Part shown: positions 44,389 to 52,864 of the stretch, one piece after another
How the letters are laid out: every line of letters begins with the position of its first letter
Position numbering within the stretch: the stretch's first letter is position 1
Assembly (NCBI RefSeq): GCF_009362815.1
Contig: NZ_WHNX01000006.1
Location: 104,521-168,520, forward strand
Origin: Alkalibaculum sporogenes
GTDB taxonomy: Bacteria; Bacillota; Clostridia; Eubacteriales; Alkalibacteraceae
Length of the DNA: 64,000 nucleotides
Reading direction: 5' to 3'
Translations under genes and position numbers: made by a program
Notes under the pieces: generated by a model
What the model was told of the DNA's origin: nothing
The model's input: the letters and a program-made list of their open reading frames with translations, nothing else
Database searches by the model: none

Positions 44389-44583
44389 ATGAAAGAAAAC
44401 TACTTAAAAAGATTGGTCTATTTAGGGTTCGTACTAATGTTAGTAGCATATGTGATTATGATAGGGTTAGTAGTTACAAATAATATAATTCCAGATTTTG
44501 TTCAGTATATGTTTTCTGGGGCAATGGCTATTATTTTTATTGCATCAATTTTAAGATCTAGATTGAAAATTAAAAAAGATTAA
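44389..44583 (+). CDS. Small membrane protein, two membrane segments
   Basis: 64 residues: MKENYLKRLVYLGFVLMLVAYVIMIGLVV (segment 1), a short loop, then FSGAMAIIFIASIL (segment 2) and a basic tail RSRLKIKKD. GGGGTGGGG before ATG 44389 sets the start; an in-frame ATG at 44374 lies upstream of that box. Function unknown. Confidence 0.55.
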   Translation: MKENYLKRLVYLGFVLMLVAYVIMIGLVVTNNIIPDFVQYMFSGAMAIIFIASILRSRLKIKKD

Positions 44584-44597
44584 GTCGTAATAGAGCC

Positions 44598-44822
44598 AAC
44601 AGTTCTATATTTATTGAGAAAATTGATGAGATCTCCTATGAGGAATTAAACAGTATCATAGAAGATGTGAAAACTCCGTTAAACGCGAGAAATAGCTTAA
44701 CTCAGCTATTTAAATATAAGACTACGATTTACCTAACAGATTTAGGATTGTACGTCAGTTACCTGAGAATCTGTAATGCAATGTCAAGATATAAACTCTC
44801 TACTATAACACCAGACTTTTAA
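44598..44822 (+). pseudogene. Open frame without start, possible gene remnant
   Basis: The frame reads NSSIFIEKIDEISYEELNSI and continues to LSTITPDF, TAA at 44820-44822. There is no ATG/GTG/TTG with a ribosome site. Not recognised. Confidence 0.3.
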
Positions 44823-44861
44823 TTAGTGTTATTATATAGTAAAATGGGAGGTGAAAGTATC

Positions 44862-45608
44862 TTGGAAAATACATATAAGACAGCGCAGGTATCCAAAATA
44901 TTTGGAGTACATCCTAATACAGTGCGATTGTATGAAAAATTTGGTTTAATTCCTAAAACCCAGAGATTATCTAATGGATATAGGGTTTTTACAGATTTTC
45001 ATATTGAACAATTTAAACTTGCAAGGATTGGACTTAAAGTTGAGGTATTACAAAGTGGTCTTAGAAAAAAAATAATTCATATTATTAAATTATCTGCTAA
45101 AAGAGAGTTTCAAGAAGCAATTACTTGCACGAATGAATATATAAAACAGGTTAAGATAGAGCAAAGAAATGCTGAAGAGGCTATTGATATCACGGATAGA
45201 TTGCTTTCTGGCATACAAGAGGAAGAATTTAATATGTGCCTTACGAGAAAGCAAACATCACAATATGTTCAAGTTACCATGGATACACTACGAAACTGGG
45301 AAATGAATGGACTATTGATTGTGAAACGTAAGGAAAACGGCTATCGTATATATAGTGATGAAGATATAAAACGATTGAAAATCATTCGAACACTTAGGTG
45401 TGCAAATTATTCACTTCAATCTATCTTGCGTATGTTAAATGAGTTGTCAGATAACTCTAAAATTAATATTAAAAAAGTGTTGGATACACCTCAGAAAAGT
45501 GATGATATCTTATCTGTATGTGATATGTTAATTACATCATTGCAGGTTGCTGAAAGTAATGCGCACAATATGCTTGTATGCATTGATAGCATGAAAAATA
45601 AATATTAA
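44862..45608 (+). CDS. Regulator with two MerR-type HTH domains
   Basis: 248 residues. Domain 1 (~1-70): KTAQVSKIFGVHPNTVRLYEKFGLIPKTQRLSNGYRVFTDFHI. A helical link follows, then domain 2 (~125-200): LTRKQTSQYVQVTMDTLRNWEMNGLLIVKRKENGYRIYSDEDIKRL. Two DNA-binding heads in one chain are unusual; most MerR proteins carry one and dimerise. TTG at 44862 follows GGGAGGTG by 8 bases. It lies 160 bases upstream of an ABC exporter pair, its likely target. A terminator separates them. Confidence 0.88.
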   Translation: MENTYKTAQVSKIFGVHPNTVRLYEKFGLIPKTQRLSNGYRVFTDFHIEQFKLARIGLKVEVLQSGLRKKIIHIIKLSAKREFQEAITCTNEYIKQVKIEQRNAEEAIDITDRLLSGIQEEEFNMCLTRKQTSQYVQVTMDTLRNWEMNGLLIVKRKENGYRIYSDEDIKRLKIIRTLRCANYSLQSILRMLNELSDNSKINIKKVLDTPQKSDDILSVCDMLITSLQVAESNAHNMLVCIDSMKNKY

Positions 45609-45622
45609 TAAACCCTACACTT

Positions 45623-45659
45623 TAACACCAACCCAACCGTTGGTGTTATTCTTTTTTTA
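45623..45659 (+). terminator. Terminator after the double-MerR gene
   Basis: AACACCAAC pairs with GTTGGTGTT, followed by ATTCTTTTTTT. Confidence 0.88.
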
Positions 45660-45767
45660 TAAGATAGGGAAGTTCAACTAGCTCGCAAATATTCGAATTT
45701 TTCCTATTTTACTTAAAACACGTAGAAGACGCTTTCTTGTGTAGAAAAATAAAAGGAGGAATATAGT

Positions 45768-46496
45768 TTGGAAACTACAATCAATGTAAAGCAGTTAAGC
45801 AAAACTTATGACGGTATACTCGCAGTGGACAATGTAAATATTAGTGTTGCTCGCGGAACGGTATTCGGCTTACTTGGTGCAAATGGAGCCGGTAAAAGCA
45901 CAATTATTGAATGCATCTTGGGTACGAAAAGGCAGGACAGTGGCGAGGTATCAATACTGGGAATGAACCCTCAAAGAGAACGAAAAAAGTTATTTGAAAA
46001 AGTTGGTGTTCAATTTCAAGAAGCAAATTATCAAGAAAATATTAGAGTAGGGGAGCTATGTGAAGTCACTGAATCGCTTTATAAAACAACTATAGATTAT
46101 AAGGTGTTGCTGAAGCAATTCGGACTTTCAGAAAAATCAAAAAGTCTGGTTAATGAACTTTCTAGCGGGCAAAGACAACGGTTATTTATAATCCTCGCAT
46201 TGATTCCAAATCCAGAAATTGTGTTTTTAGATGAGTTAACTACAGGACTTGACTCAAAAGCAAGAAGAGATGTATGGAATTTCCTATCATACTTAAAAAA
46301 ACAGGGATTGACTATTTTGCTGACCTCTCACTTTATGGACGAGATTGAAGCTTTATGCGATGAAATATGCATTCTTAAGCAAGGTAAAACTGTATTCTAT
46401 GGTAATGTAAATGAAGCGATTTTAGCCAGCCCTTTTGAAAAATTAGAAGATGCTTATCTTTGGTACACGGAGGAATTTGAAAATGAAAACATTTAG
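45768..46496 (+). CDS. ABC-2 type exporter ATP-binding protein
   Basis: 242 residues: Walker A GANGAGKST, Q loop VGVQFQEANYQENI, signature LSSGQRQRL, Walker B IVFLDELTTGLD, switch LTSHFMDE. Type typical for drug or lantibiotic exporters (DrrA/CcmA-like). TTG at 45768 follows AAGGAGGAATATAG. The membrane partner starts inside its last codons. Probable control by the double-MerR protein upstream. Confidence 0.93.
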   Translation: METTINVKQLSKTYDGILAVDNVNISVARGTVFGLLGANGAGKSTIIECILGTKRQDSGEVSILGMNPQRERKKLFEKVGVQFQEANYQENIRVGELCEVTESLYKTTIDYKVLLKQFGLSEKSKSLVNELSSGQRQRLFIILALIPNPEIVFLDELTTGLDSKARRDVWNFLSYLKKQGLTILLTSHFMDEIEALCDEICILKQGKTVFYGNVNEAILASPFEKLEDAYLWYTEEFENENI

Positions 46497-47226
46497 AATA
46501 ATGCTCAAATCAGAGCTTAAATTATCATTGCGAGGAATTGATATGATTATATTTGCAATTTGCATGCCAATTGTTGTAATAATCATTATTGGTATTATTT
46601 ACGGAGATACTCCAGCTTTTGATGGTGCTGAATATACCTATTTAGAACCATCTTTTAGTGCAGTAGCAACAATTGCAATTTGTGCAGGTGGTGTTATGGG
46701 ACTTCCTTTGGTTATATCTGATTACAGGCATAAAAAGATTTTAAAACGATTTAAAGTAACACCGTCTAGCCCTTTAATGATTTTAGCTGTGCAAGTGGTG
46801 ATTTATGCACTGTACTCTATTACATCCCTAGTATTTGTTTATACTGTAGCAAGATTATTCTTTGGATATCAACTAAATGGATCATGGTTTCAATTTTTAG
46901 GTGGATATTTATTAGTGATTTTATCCATGTTTAGCATTGGCGTTTTGGTAGGTGGGCTTGCACCTAATATTAAAATAGCAAGTGTGATTACAAGCGTATT
47001 GTATTTTCCAATGCTTATTTTTTCGGGTGCTACTTTACCATATGAAGCTATGCCGACAGCACTCCAAAAAGTTGCAAATATTCTACCTCTCACGCAAGGA
47101 ATAAAACTTTTGAAAGCTGCTTCCCTTGGATTACCGATTGAAAGTGTCATATTTCCCATTATGGTGATGATTTTGTTTGCTATAATTTGTATAAGTGTTT
47201 CTATTAGATTTTTTAAATGGGAATAA
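46483..47226 (+). CDS. ABC-2 type exporter permease
   Basis: 247 residues with six membrane segments of the ABC-2 fold: MIIFAICMPIVVIIIIGIIYG, VATIAICAGGVMGLPLVISDYRHKKILKRFKVTPSSP (the conserved cytoplasmic elbow), VASVITSVLYFPMLIFSGATLPYEAMP. GGAGG before the ATG at 46483 decides that start; the open frame reaches back to 46450. Overlaps the ATPase gene by 14 bases. Confidence 0.92.
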   Translation: MKTFRIMLKSELKLSLRGIDMIIFAICMPIVVIIIIGIIYGDTPAFDGAEYTYLEPSFSAVATIAICAGGVMGLPLVISDYRHKKILKRFKVTPSSPLMILAVQVVIYALYSITSLVFVYTVARLFFGYQLNGSWFQFLGGYLLVILSMFSIGVLVGGLAPNIKIASVITSVLYFPMLIFSGATLPYEAMPTALQKVANILPLTQGIKLLKAASLGLPIESVIFPIMVMILFAIICISVSIRFFKWE

Positions 47227-47239
47227 CAACTTTTTACCA

Positions 47240-47378
47240 CATAACTGAATAAAGTGAAACTTTATTCAGTAGGGGTTTTCTTCATCCCCTACTGAAATAT
47301 TAGTTTTCATGAAACAAGGAGCCAAAAGCCCGCAACCTACGACGGGAGTCTTAGTGCCTGTTAATGCGGGATAAATGG
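47240..47378 (-). repeat. Composite palindromic repeat, fullest dispersed copy
   Basis: Two modules side by side. The first (47245-47305) has AAAGTGAAACTTT and a long hairpin CAGTAGGGG/CCCCTACTG; copies lie at 3.48 and 59.7 kb. The second (47325-47378) runs CCCGCAACCTACGACGGGAG, then TCTTAGTGCC and TGTTAATGCGGG, closing a CCCGCA/TGCGGG stem; copies lie at 38.4 and 42.3 kb, fragments at 3.4 and 12.4 kb. Confidence 0.85.
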
Positions 47379-47499
47379 TATTTCCTAATTGCAAGTTATA
47401 ATACTATCAAAAAATAAAAAGGCAAATGTCAACATAGAAGGACTTGGTCGTCTGATGGTGATATATTCATATGTCAATGGCAGTGTATTCAGTGTAATG

Positions 47500-47591
47500 G
47501 GAGTGCTGTATGCGTTGGACTTAAAATCCTTTCTGACCAGAAGACATCCCTTGAGCGCGATGCAATCACCTTGGATAATGTTTATAAATAA
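47500..47591 (+). pseudogene. C-terminal fragment of a large serine recombinase
   Basis: The frame ending at TAA 47589-47591 reads LSDQKTSLERDAITLDNVYK. ERDAITLDNVY matches the coiled-coil C-terminal part of transposon-type serine recombinases, and nearly the same DNA (GATGCAATCACCTTGGATAA) occurs at 62610. The catalytic domain is gone. Confidence 0.55.
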
Positions 47592-47630
47592 TGATTAATT
47601 TTGAAAGTCTATGATAGTATACTGAGTGAT

Positions 47631-47678
47631 AAAAAAAACTGCTTAGGAGCAATTAAACTCCTAAGCTAAATTTTTATG
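47631..47678. terminator. Bidirectional terminator
   Basis: AAAAAAAACTGCTTAGGAG pairs with CTCCTAAGCTAAATTTTT. On the minus strand it ends the GPH symporter gene with a strong T run. Confidence 0.85.
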
Positions 47679-47690
47679 TATCTAGTTATC

Positions 47691-49049
47691 TTATTGTTTT
47701 CTTGCGTCTAAGTCTCTCATGATTTCAGGCATTTGTTTTTGTAGTTTACCTAAGAAAAATAAACAAACCACAGCTAATGCTGAAGCCAGTGCAGATAACC
47801 AAGTAAAAGTAAATACGATGGAGTTAAGTGCAGCAGGTGTTTGAGTTGCTGCTCCTCCCACATAACCACCGATTCCCAACATTATGGTAACAATCAAACC
47901 ACCTAAACCCATTCCTATTTTTTGGCCCATACTTGTTCCACTATAGATTAGACCTTCTGTTCTCGTACCATTTTTCCATTCCCCATACTCCACAACATCA
48001 GCTGTAAAAGCAAGTCTAGTTCCTAACATTGCAGCTGGTCCAGCACCTCTAAAAACAGCTGAAGCCATTAATATAGGTAAAGAAGTTAAATTGACTAATG
48101 GAATTAGTCCACCTATAACTTGTAAAAACATACCTAAAAATGCGGTTTTATCTTTACCTATTTTTTGTGAAAGAGGTGTTAAGATCATAATTGAAACAAA
48201 CATAGCAAAGAATATTAGAGACATAAACGGTCCCATTAAAGACGGATCCTTATAAATCCATATCATATAATAAATATTAATAGCCATAAAAGCTGGGAAT
48301 AACCATGAACTAACTTGAAGTAAAGTTACCCATATCCAGTATTTATTTGAGAAGAGCAGTTTGAAACCTTCTCCTAAAGTTAATTTCTTTTCATCACTTT
48401 TTTTAGATGCTTCTACTTTTTCTTTCGTGCCGGCAAATGCTATAAGAATTAATATCCCTGAAATGATAGACAATAAACCGAAAAACTTAAAATATCCTCC
48501 TGCACCATCACCGAATTTTGTAATACCGATTATAACGAAATAGTTACCTAAAACAGATACAGCACTACCGAATATCTGTGCTACCATGTTCAATTTTAAA
48601 CGTTCAGCACCATCGCTAGATAGTCTTGAACAAAGTGTTTGTAAAGGAATTGCAGTGGCCGTTGCGAAAAAGAATGCCACAGCATTATAAACAATAAAGG
48701 CATATATTATTTTGCCAGTTGTACTGATATTTGGCATATAAAACAACGCTACCATTGACACAACAGATGGAACTAACATCCATAAAAGCCAAGGTCTCGC
48801 TTTTCCATGTTTACTCTTCGTTTTGTCAATCATGAATCCAATAATAATATCAGTAACACCATCAAATATTCTAGAAATTAAAAATATCATACCTACAGCA
48901 GAAAGAGGAATTAATGCAATATCTGTCCAGAAAAAAGATAAGTAACTATTACCAAGTCCTCCAAGTGTTAAGGCCATGTAACCCATACTAAATGCTAAGA
49001 CCTCTTTAGTGCTAACTTTAGTTGCTGATAACGAGTTCATATTATCCAT
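47691..49049 (-). CDS. GPH-family sugar:cation symporter (MelB-like MFS)
   Basis: 452 residues, 12 membrane segments. Family marks: FSMGYMALTLGGLGNSYLSFFWTD at the N-terminus, DIIIGFMIDKTKSKHGKARPWLL (the conserved loop 2-3 with D and R-P-W), and EYGEWKNGTRTEGLIYSGTSMGQKIGMGLGG in the second half. These carriers bring glycosides, pentosides or hexuronides in with Na+ or H+. No glycosidase is adjacent, so the sugar is unknown. ATG at 49049 follows AAAGGGTG. Confidence 0.93.
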   Translation of the reverse strand: MDNMNSLSATKVSTKEVLAFSMGYMALTLGGLGNSYLSFFWTDIALIPLSAVGMIFLISRIFDGVTDIIIGFMIDKTKSKHGKARPWLLWMLVPSVVSMVALFYMPNISTTGKIIYAFIVYNAVAFFFATATAIPLQTLCSRLSSDGAERLKLNMVAQIFGSAVSVLGNYFVIIGITKFGDGAGGYFKFFGLLSIISGILILIAFAGTKEKVEASKKSDEKKLTLGEGFKLLFSNKYWIWVTLLQVSSWLFPAFMAINIYYMIWIYKDPSLMGPFMSLIFFAMFVSIMILTPLSQKIGKDKTAFLGMFLQVIGGLIPLVNLTSLPILMASAVFRGAGPAAMLGTRLAFTADVVEYGEWKNGTRTEGLIYSGTSMGQKIGMGLGGLIVTIMLGIGGYVGGAATQTPAALNSIVFTFTWLSALASALAVVCLFFLGKLQKQMPEIMRDLDARKQ

Positions 49050-49369
49050 CTAATACACCCTTTCAATTCAATTTTTAAACTGAAGATACTTTTTCTCTCC
49101 TTTCAAATATTTAAGGTAGAATACTAATAATTACACTCTATACAAATATTGTAAATCGTATACATTATATAAAATTCTACCTTATTTGAGTATATGTTTT
49201 CATCATATATTTTATGACACATATTAGGTTGTAGCCACACCACATTATTATTAAAATTGGCAGATAATTAAAAGATTGTAGTGTTTTTATTTTCGAATGA
49301 AGAGTTATATATCAAGAGGGCCTTATGACCCCGTACAGAGCGGATTAGATGTCACTGCCCCGGAAACGA

Positions 49370-50637
49370 CTAGGGGACAGTTATCAACCTTTAGCAATAT
49401 AGATACAGAATATTACAAATTAATGCTTGATAAAGTGTTAATGAACAAAAAAAAGAAAGCTAAAATTGAATTAGCTAACTGTGAGACATAAAAAACAAAC
49501 AGGGTAAGAAAACTATACTTAATCAATTAAGCATGAATAGGTGAAAATTAACAGTTAAGAGAAAATGATATAGGAGTTGGTTAAGCTACTCTTATTTGTT
49601 CAAGTAGGATAAGTTTAAACCCTCTACTACAAAGATTAGCAAGAGAGTCAGGTTCCCAACTTCTTTACAGATGTCTTTGTAAGAGTAATCACGAAGGCAT
49701 CTCATAAGAAATATAGATATAGCTTTAAAACTTGTAACACTGTGATTGTACTTAATTTGAATAAAGTCAGGAGTACTAATATTAAATACTTCTGCAACAG
49801 TTTCAATGACTTTCCTAGGTGTTAGATCTCTATAATAAATATATCGTTCGCTTCGATATTCATAGTGCTCTTTTGAGGTATATGAGTCAATAATTTCAAA
49901 CTGTTTCTGTTTTTGAGTAACATTATTACAGCTAGTAACAAAATCGGAATAAACAGTTTTAGTTACATCAGGATTGTTGCTGAACTGAGATAGAATGAAG
50001 TTAGTATTTAATATACCATAATCAACATGGTATTTGCCTAAATAGATTCCATAAGAAGAAAAACAATAAGTATCTACACAATCACTATAACTAGGTAGGT
50101 TTTTTGGATTGTTATGAATGTAAGCAGATACGATTAAGTTGTGCTCATCGACGTCAATCACTTTACTAAGAAATCGACCTTGAAAAACTGGACCACGCCG
50201 TTTATATTTACGATTATAATACTGAGCATAGCAAAGATTTAAACCATGCATATATTTAGAGATATCACAACCTTGAGGATCAAGCTGAATGTGGACGTGT
50301 GTATCCATAAGACAATAAGCCAAAATACTGCATTTAAACTTTTTACAGTATAAAGCCATTAGCTGTAGGTATTTAATTTTATCACTATCATTTCTAAAAA
50401 GAGTCACTTCGCTAATACTTCTGCACATAACATGGTGTGGGTTTTCTGGATTTCTTCTTCTTGCAACTCTTGGCATAACAATCACCACCAAACATGTGTT
50501 TGGGTATATTATTATATAAATTCTAAGAACATTCAACCAGAACATTCAACAAATTATACAATGAGACTTACAAAAATATTATAATTTATAAATAGAGTAA
50601 GATATAATGATAAAAAGATGAGACATGTCCCTATGGC
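49370..50637 (-). mobile_element. REP-associated (Y1) transposase element, copy 1
   Basis: A ~1.27-kb element around the transposase gene. The lower end starts CGACTAGGGGACAGTTATCA, shared with 53.67, 57.73 and 63.01 kb. The upper end carries GACATGTCCCTATGG, so the outer ends form an imperfect inverted pair (CTAGGGGACA/TGTCCCTAT). About 220 bases separate the lower end from the transposase stop, as in copy 3. An internal hairpin CCAAAC/GTTTGG lies just upstream of the gene. The exact boundaries are inferred from copy comparison. Confidence 0.65.
49592..50476 (-). CDS. REP-associated tyrosine transposase (Y1/HUH), C-terminus altered
   Basis: 294 residues. MPRVARRRNPENPHHVMCRS, the HUH motif in DTHVHIQ, the helix with the candidate nucleophile Tyr (LNLCYAQYYNRKYKR), GPVFQGRFLSKVIDVDEHNLI and IHNNPK define the Y1 domain (~1-150). 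The C-terminal half has PRKVIETVAEVF and RDYSYKDIC, a helical DNA-binding part. Compared with the copy at 63.2 kb, two deletions near the 3' end shift the frame and replace the tail after KEVGNLTL, so activity is doubtful. ATG at 50476 follows GGTGGTGATTGTT; the upstream extension to 50545 is not family-like. Confidence 0.85.
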   Translation of the reverse strand: MPRVARRRNPENPHHVMCRSISEVTLFRNDSDKIKYLQLMALYCKKFKCSILAYCLMDTHVHIQLDPQGCDISKYMHGLNLCYAQYYNRKYKRRGPVFQGRFLSKVIDVDEHNLIVSAYIHNNPKNLPSYSDCVDTYCFSSYGIYLGKYHVDYGILNTNFILSQFSNNPDVTKTVYSDFVTSCNNVTQKQKQFEIIDSYTSKEHYEYRSERYIYYRDLTPRKVIETVAEVFNISTPDFIQIKYNHSVTSFKAISIFLMRCLRDYSYKDICKEVGNLTLLLIFVVEGLNLSYLNK

Positions 50638-50744
50638 CTTGTGTCCCTATGGCCTTGTCTCTATGGGCTCCCACAGTACTTGTTCACTAACGATATTAGA
50701 TGTTTGAATCATGGTAAATAGTCGAATCGAAAGGGGGAAAGACG

Positions 50745-50888
50745 ATGTCAAATGTTGAAGAAAAGCTTGCAAAATCATTAACTGCAGAATCCACAGAGCT
50801 GATTCCATATCTGCCATATCTATTGCAGGATTTATGGGAACTTGGCTCATCACCAAAGGATATTATTAACATGATACAAAAGCTTTAG
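50745..50888 (+). pseudogene. Truncated duplicate of a methyltransferase N-terminus
   Basis: 47 codons (MSNVEEKLAKSLTAESTELI... ending NMIQKL) nearly identical to the first 46 residues of the methyltransferase at 58086, with DNA similarity ending abruptly after the MIQK codons. The SAM-binding domain is absent. It keeps a ribosome site (AAAGGGGGAAAG), so a short peptide could be made. A terminator follows directly. Confidence 0.85.
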
Positions 50889-50920
50889 GGGAGAACCGCA
50901 AAAGGTTCTTCTTTTTTGAT
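50889..50920 (+). terminator. Terminator after the truncated duplicate
   Basis: AGAACC pairs with GGTTCT, followed by TCTTTTTTG. Confidence 0.75.
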
Positions 50921-50929
50921 ATTATGAGA

Positions 50930-50963
50930 TTGACATGACTATAGCTTTATAGTTTAAGCTATA
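50930..50963 (+). promoter_or_regulatory. MerR-type promoter dyad
   Basis: TTGACA (50930-50935) is followed by a dyad TATAGCTT-8 bases-AAGCTATA (50940-50963), the usual MerR operator form inside a promoter spacer. It lies just upstream of the MerR gene, which probably binds here. The -10 box is unclear. Confidence 0.65.
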
Positions 50964-50982
50964 TATAAGAGGAGGGGTAACA

Positions 50983-51531
50983 TTGAATTATTCAATTAAT
51001 CATTTATGCAAACAATTTAGTCTTTCTAGGAGTACCTTGTTATATTATGATTCTATTGGACTTTTGACACCGTTCAGTAGAGGACATAATAATTATAGAA
51101 GGTATTCACAGGAGGATATAAAGCGACTGGAGCAAATATGCACATATCGTCAAACTGGCATATCTTTAGAAGAGATAAAAAGTTTATTGGAGGCATCTGA
51201 AGGGACGATCAAAGAGGTTCTTGAGAAGAGGTTAAACGTACTCAATAATGAAGCAAAAAACATTAGAAAACAACAGCATTTAATATTAAGCATTTTAAAG
51301 AGTGAAGAACTATTAAAACGTCTTCAAATTGTTGAAAAAGATATACTGATTGAAATATTAAAGTTAGCAGGTATAGACGATGATGATATGGATAGACTTC
51401 ATGCAAAATTAGAAGAAATGTCTCCAAAAGGGCATCAGATTTTCTTAGAAGCACTAGGAGTTGATGGAGAAGAGATTAAAAAAATAAGGGCATATGCAAA
51501 TGTATTAATAATTCAAACTATGAAAAATTAA
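50983..51531 (+). CDS. MerR family transcriptional regulator
   Basis: 182 residues. HTH and wing: YSINHLCKQFSLSRSTLLYYDSIGLLTPFSRGHNNYRRYSQEDIKRLEQICTYRQTGISLEEIKSLLE. A long coiled-coil helix and a ~60-residue C-terminal part with an acidic end (SPKGHQIFLEALGVDGEEI) may sense a ligand. TTG at 50983 follows GAGGAGGGGTAACA. The next gene, a C45-type hydrolase, starts 28 bases after the stop, so both are likely one operon. Confidence 0.92.
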   Translation: MNYSINHLCKQFSLSRSTLLYYDSIGLLTPFSRGHNNYRRYSQEDIKRLEQICTYRQTGISLEEIKSLLEASEGTIKEVLEKRLNVLNNEAKNIRKQQHLILSILKSEELLKRLQIVEKDILIEILKLAGIDDDDMDRLHAKLEEMSPKGHQIFLEALGVDGEEIKKIRAYANVLIIQTMKN

Positions 51532-51559
51532 CTAAATAGGAAGGTGGAAGTGATAATAT

Positions 51560-52717
51560 TTGTTGGACTTTAAAGAAAATGTAATATTGAGCAGCCCGGA
51601 AGATTTTTTAGAGATTCGTCACTTGATTTTAAAGGGAAGTAATTATGAAATCGGCAAGAAGTTAGCCCAGATAGCAAAAGAAAGACATGGTATAAAAAAA
51701 TTACCTACAGAGGATCCACTACAAACTCGGTGTCAAAGAATGTATTTAGAAAAAAACTATCCAATTTTCTTTGAGAGGATGAAAGGTGTAGCAGATGCAT
51801 ACAATTCAAAGTTTAGAGAAGATTTAATTGATTTTTCTATATTAGGGGAAGCAATGCTAGGAACAGGTTGTTCAGCAATTTATTATCCTCCTTGCAGTAC
51901 AGCATCAAGTCATGGAATTATAAGCAGGAATTTAGATTTCTATGTGCCAAGTAGTATGCCTGCTTTATCAAAACCATATATTATTGAAATGTATCCTAAT
52001 GAAGGATATCCTTCCATTTCAATTTTGAGCTTTCAGTTGCTGGGAGAAGCTCTTGAAGGAATTAACTCAGAGGGGTTAACGGTAATTCATTTAGCTGACG
52101 ATGAATCACCAGAAAAATATCACCTGGAGCCAACCTATTGTAATGCTGTTGGGCTAAATGAACTTAAGAGCATACAATTACTGCTAGACACCTGTGCTAC
52201 TGTGGAGGAGGCAAAAGAAGCACTTTTAATGAATAAGCACTTTTATATGTTTCAGCCCATACATTTATTAATTGCAGATAGATTTGGAAACTCTTTTATA
52301 TGGGAGTATTCTCATGCTCACAATAAAGAATATATTATTGATGGAAAAGATAAGCCGCAAATTATTACAAACTTTTTATTACATTCCTATGAATCAGTAA
52401 ATGAAATTCCAAGGGTAAGTGACGAAAAAATTTGTCCTTATAATAGGTATAAGGTCCTTAGTGGTACAGTTGAACAGCATAAGGAAAAATTCACCATGGA
52501 TTTTGCTAAAGATACAAATACTTTGGTATTTATTGAGAAGAGTTCTTTTAAAAATCCTCCTGAGGTACCAGTGCGTACTTTATTACATAGTATTTATGAT
52601 ATCGATAATAGAAGTCTAGAGGTTAACTTTTATCTAAGAGATAGAGCTAAAAAACATAGAGAAGAAAACAAGGAATCCACTCGGACTTCATATTTTAGAT
52701 TCTCCTTGGAATGCTAG
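51560..52717 (+). CDS. C45-type Ntn hydrolase (linear amide hydrolase / acyltransferase-like)
   Basis: 385 residues. The central block GTGCSAIYYPPCSTASSHGIISRNLDFY fits peptidase family C45/choloylglycine hydrolase-like Ntn enzymes: after self-cleavage a Cys becomes the N-terminal nucleophile (here probably Cys in GTGCSAI), with RNLDF downstream as in the family. GINSEGLTVIHLADD and FIWEYSHAHNKEY are further marks. Members split linear amides or move acyl groups (for example acyl-6-aminopenicillanic acid). Substrate unknown. TTG at 51560 is preceded by AAGGTGGAAG. It lies in an operon with the MerR gene upstream. Confidence 0.85.
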   Translation: MLDFKENVILSSPEDFLEIRHLILKGSNYEIGKKLAQIAKERHGIKKLPTEDPLQTRCQRMYLEKNYPIFFERMKGVADAYNSKFREDLIDFSILGEAMLGTGCSAIYYPPCSTASSHGIISRNLDFYVPSSMPALSKPYIIEMYPNEGYPSISILSFQLLGEALEGINSEGLTVIHLADDESPEKYHLEPTYCNAVGLNELKSIQLLLDTCATVEEAKEALLMNKHFYMFQPIHLLIADRFGNSFIWEYSHAHNKEYIIDGKDKPQIITNFLLHSYESVNEIPRVSDEKICPYNRYKVLSGTVEQHKEKFTMDFAKDTNTLVFIEKSSFKNPPEVPVRTLLHSIYDIDNRSLEVNFYLRDRAKKHREENKESTRTSYFRFSLEC

Positions 52718-52823
52718 AATAGATCATACAGGAATATAATGGCAGAGTATTTATTAGACTGTCTACTTTGTAAGTATCATATCCATTGTACCGTGCTGTT
52801 TTTTGTAAATGATAAAAGCCTTA

Positions 52824-52857
52824 TTATAGCAGGCTCGCCCTAAGATGCCTGCTATAA
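52824..52857. repeat. Stem-loop in the gap after the C45 hydrolase
   Basis: TTATAGCAGGC pairs with GCCTGCTATAA, 11 perfect pairs, without a T run. It lies ten bases before the TAGGGGACA end of the next transposase element. Otherwise 52718-53091 is without genes. Confidence 0.7.
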
Positions 52858-52864
52858 GAAACAA

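Noticed and set aside
47389..47598. 69-codon open frame
   Set aside because: It is a different frame from the serine-recombinase fragment; the recognised peptide ERDAITLDNVYK lies in the other frame.
49297..49491. 64-codon open frame
   Set aside because: Most of it is the conserved non-coding lower end of the transposase element; the same DNA at 63.0 kb and 53.7 kb does not keep the frame.
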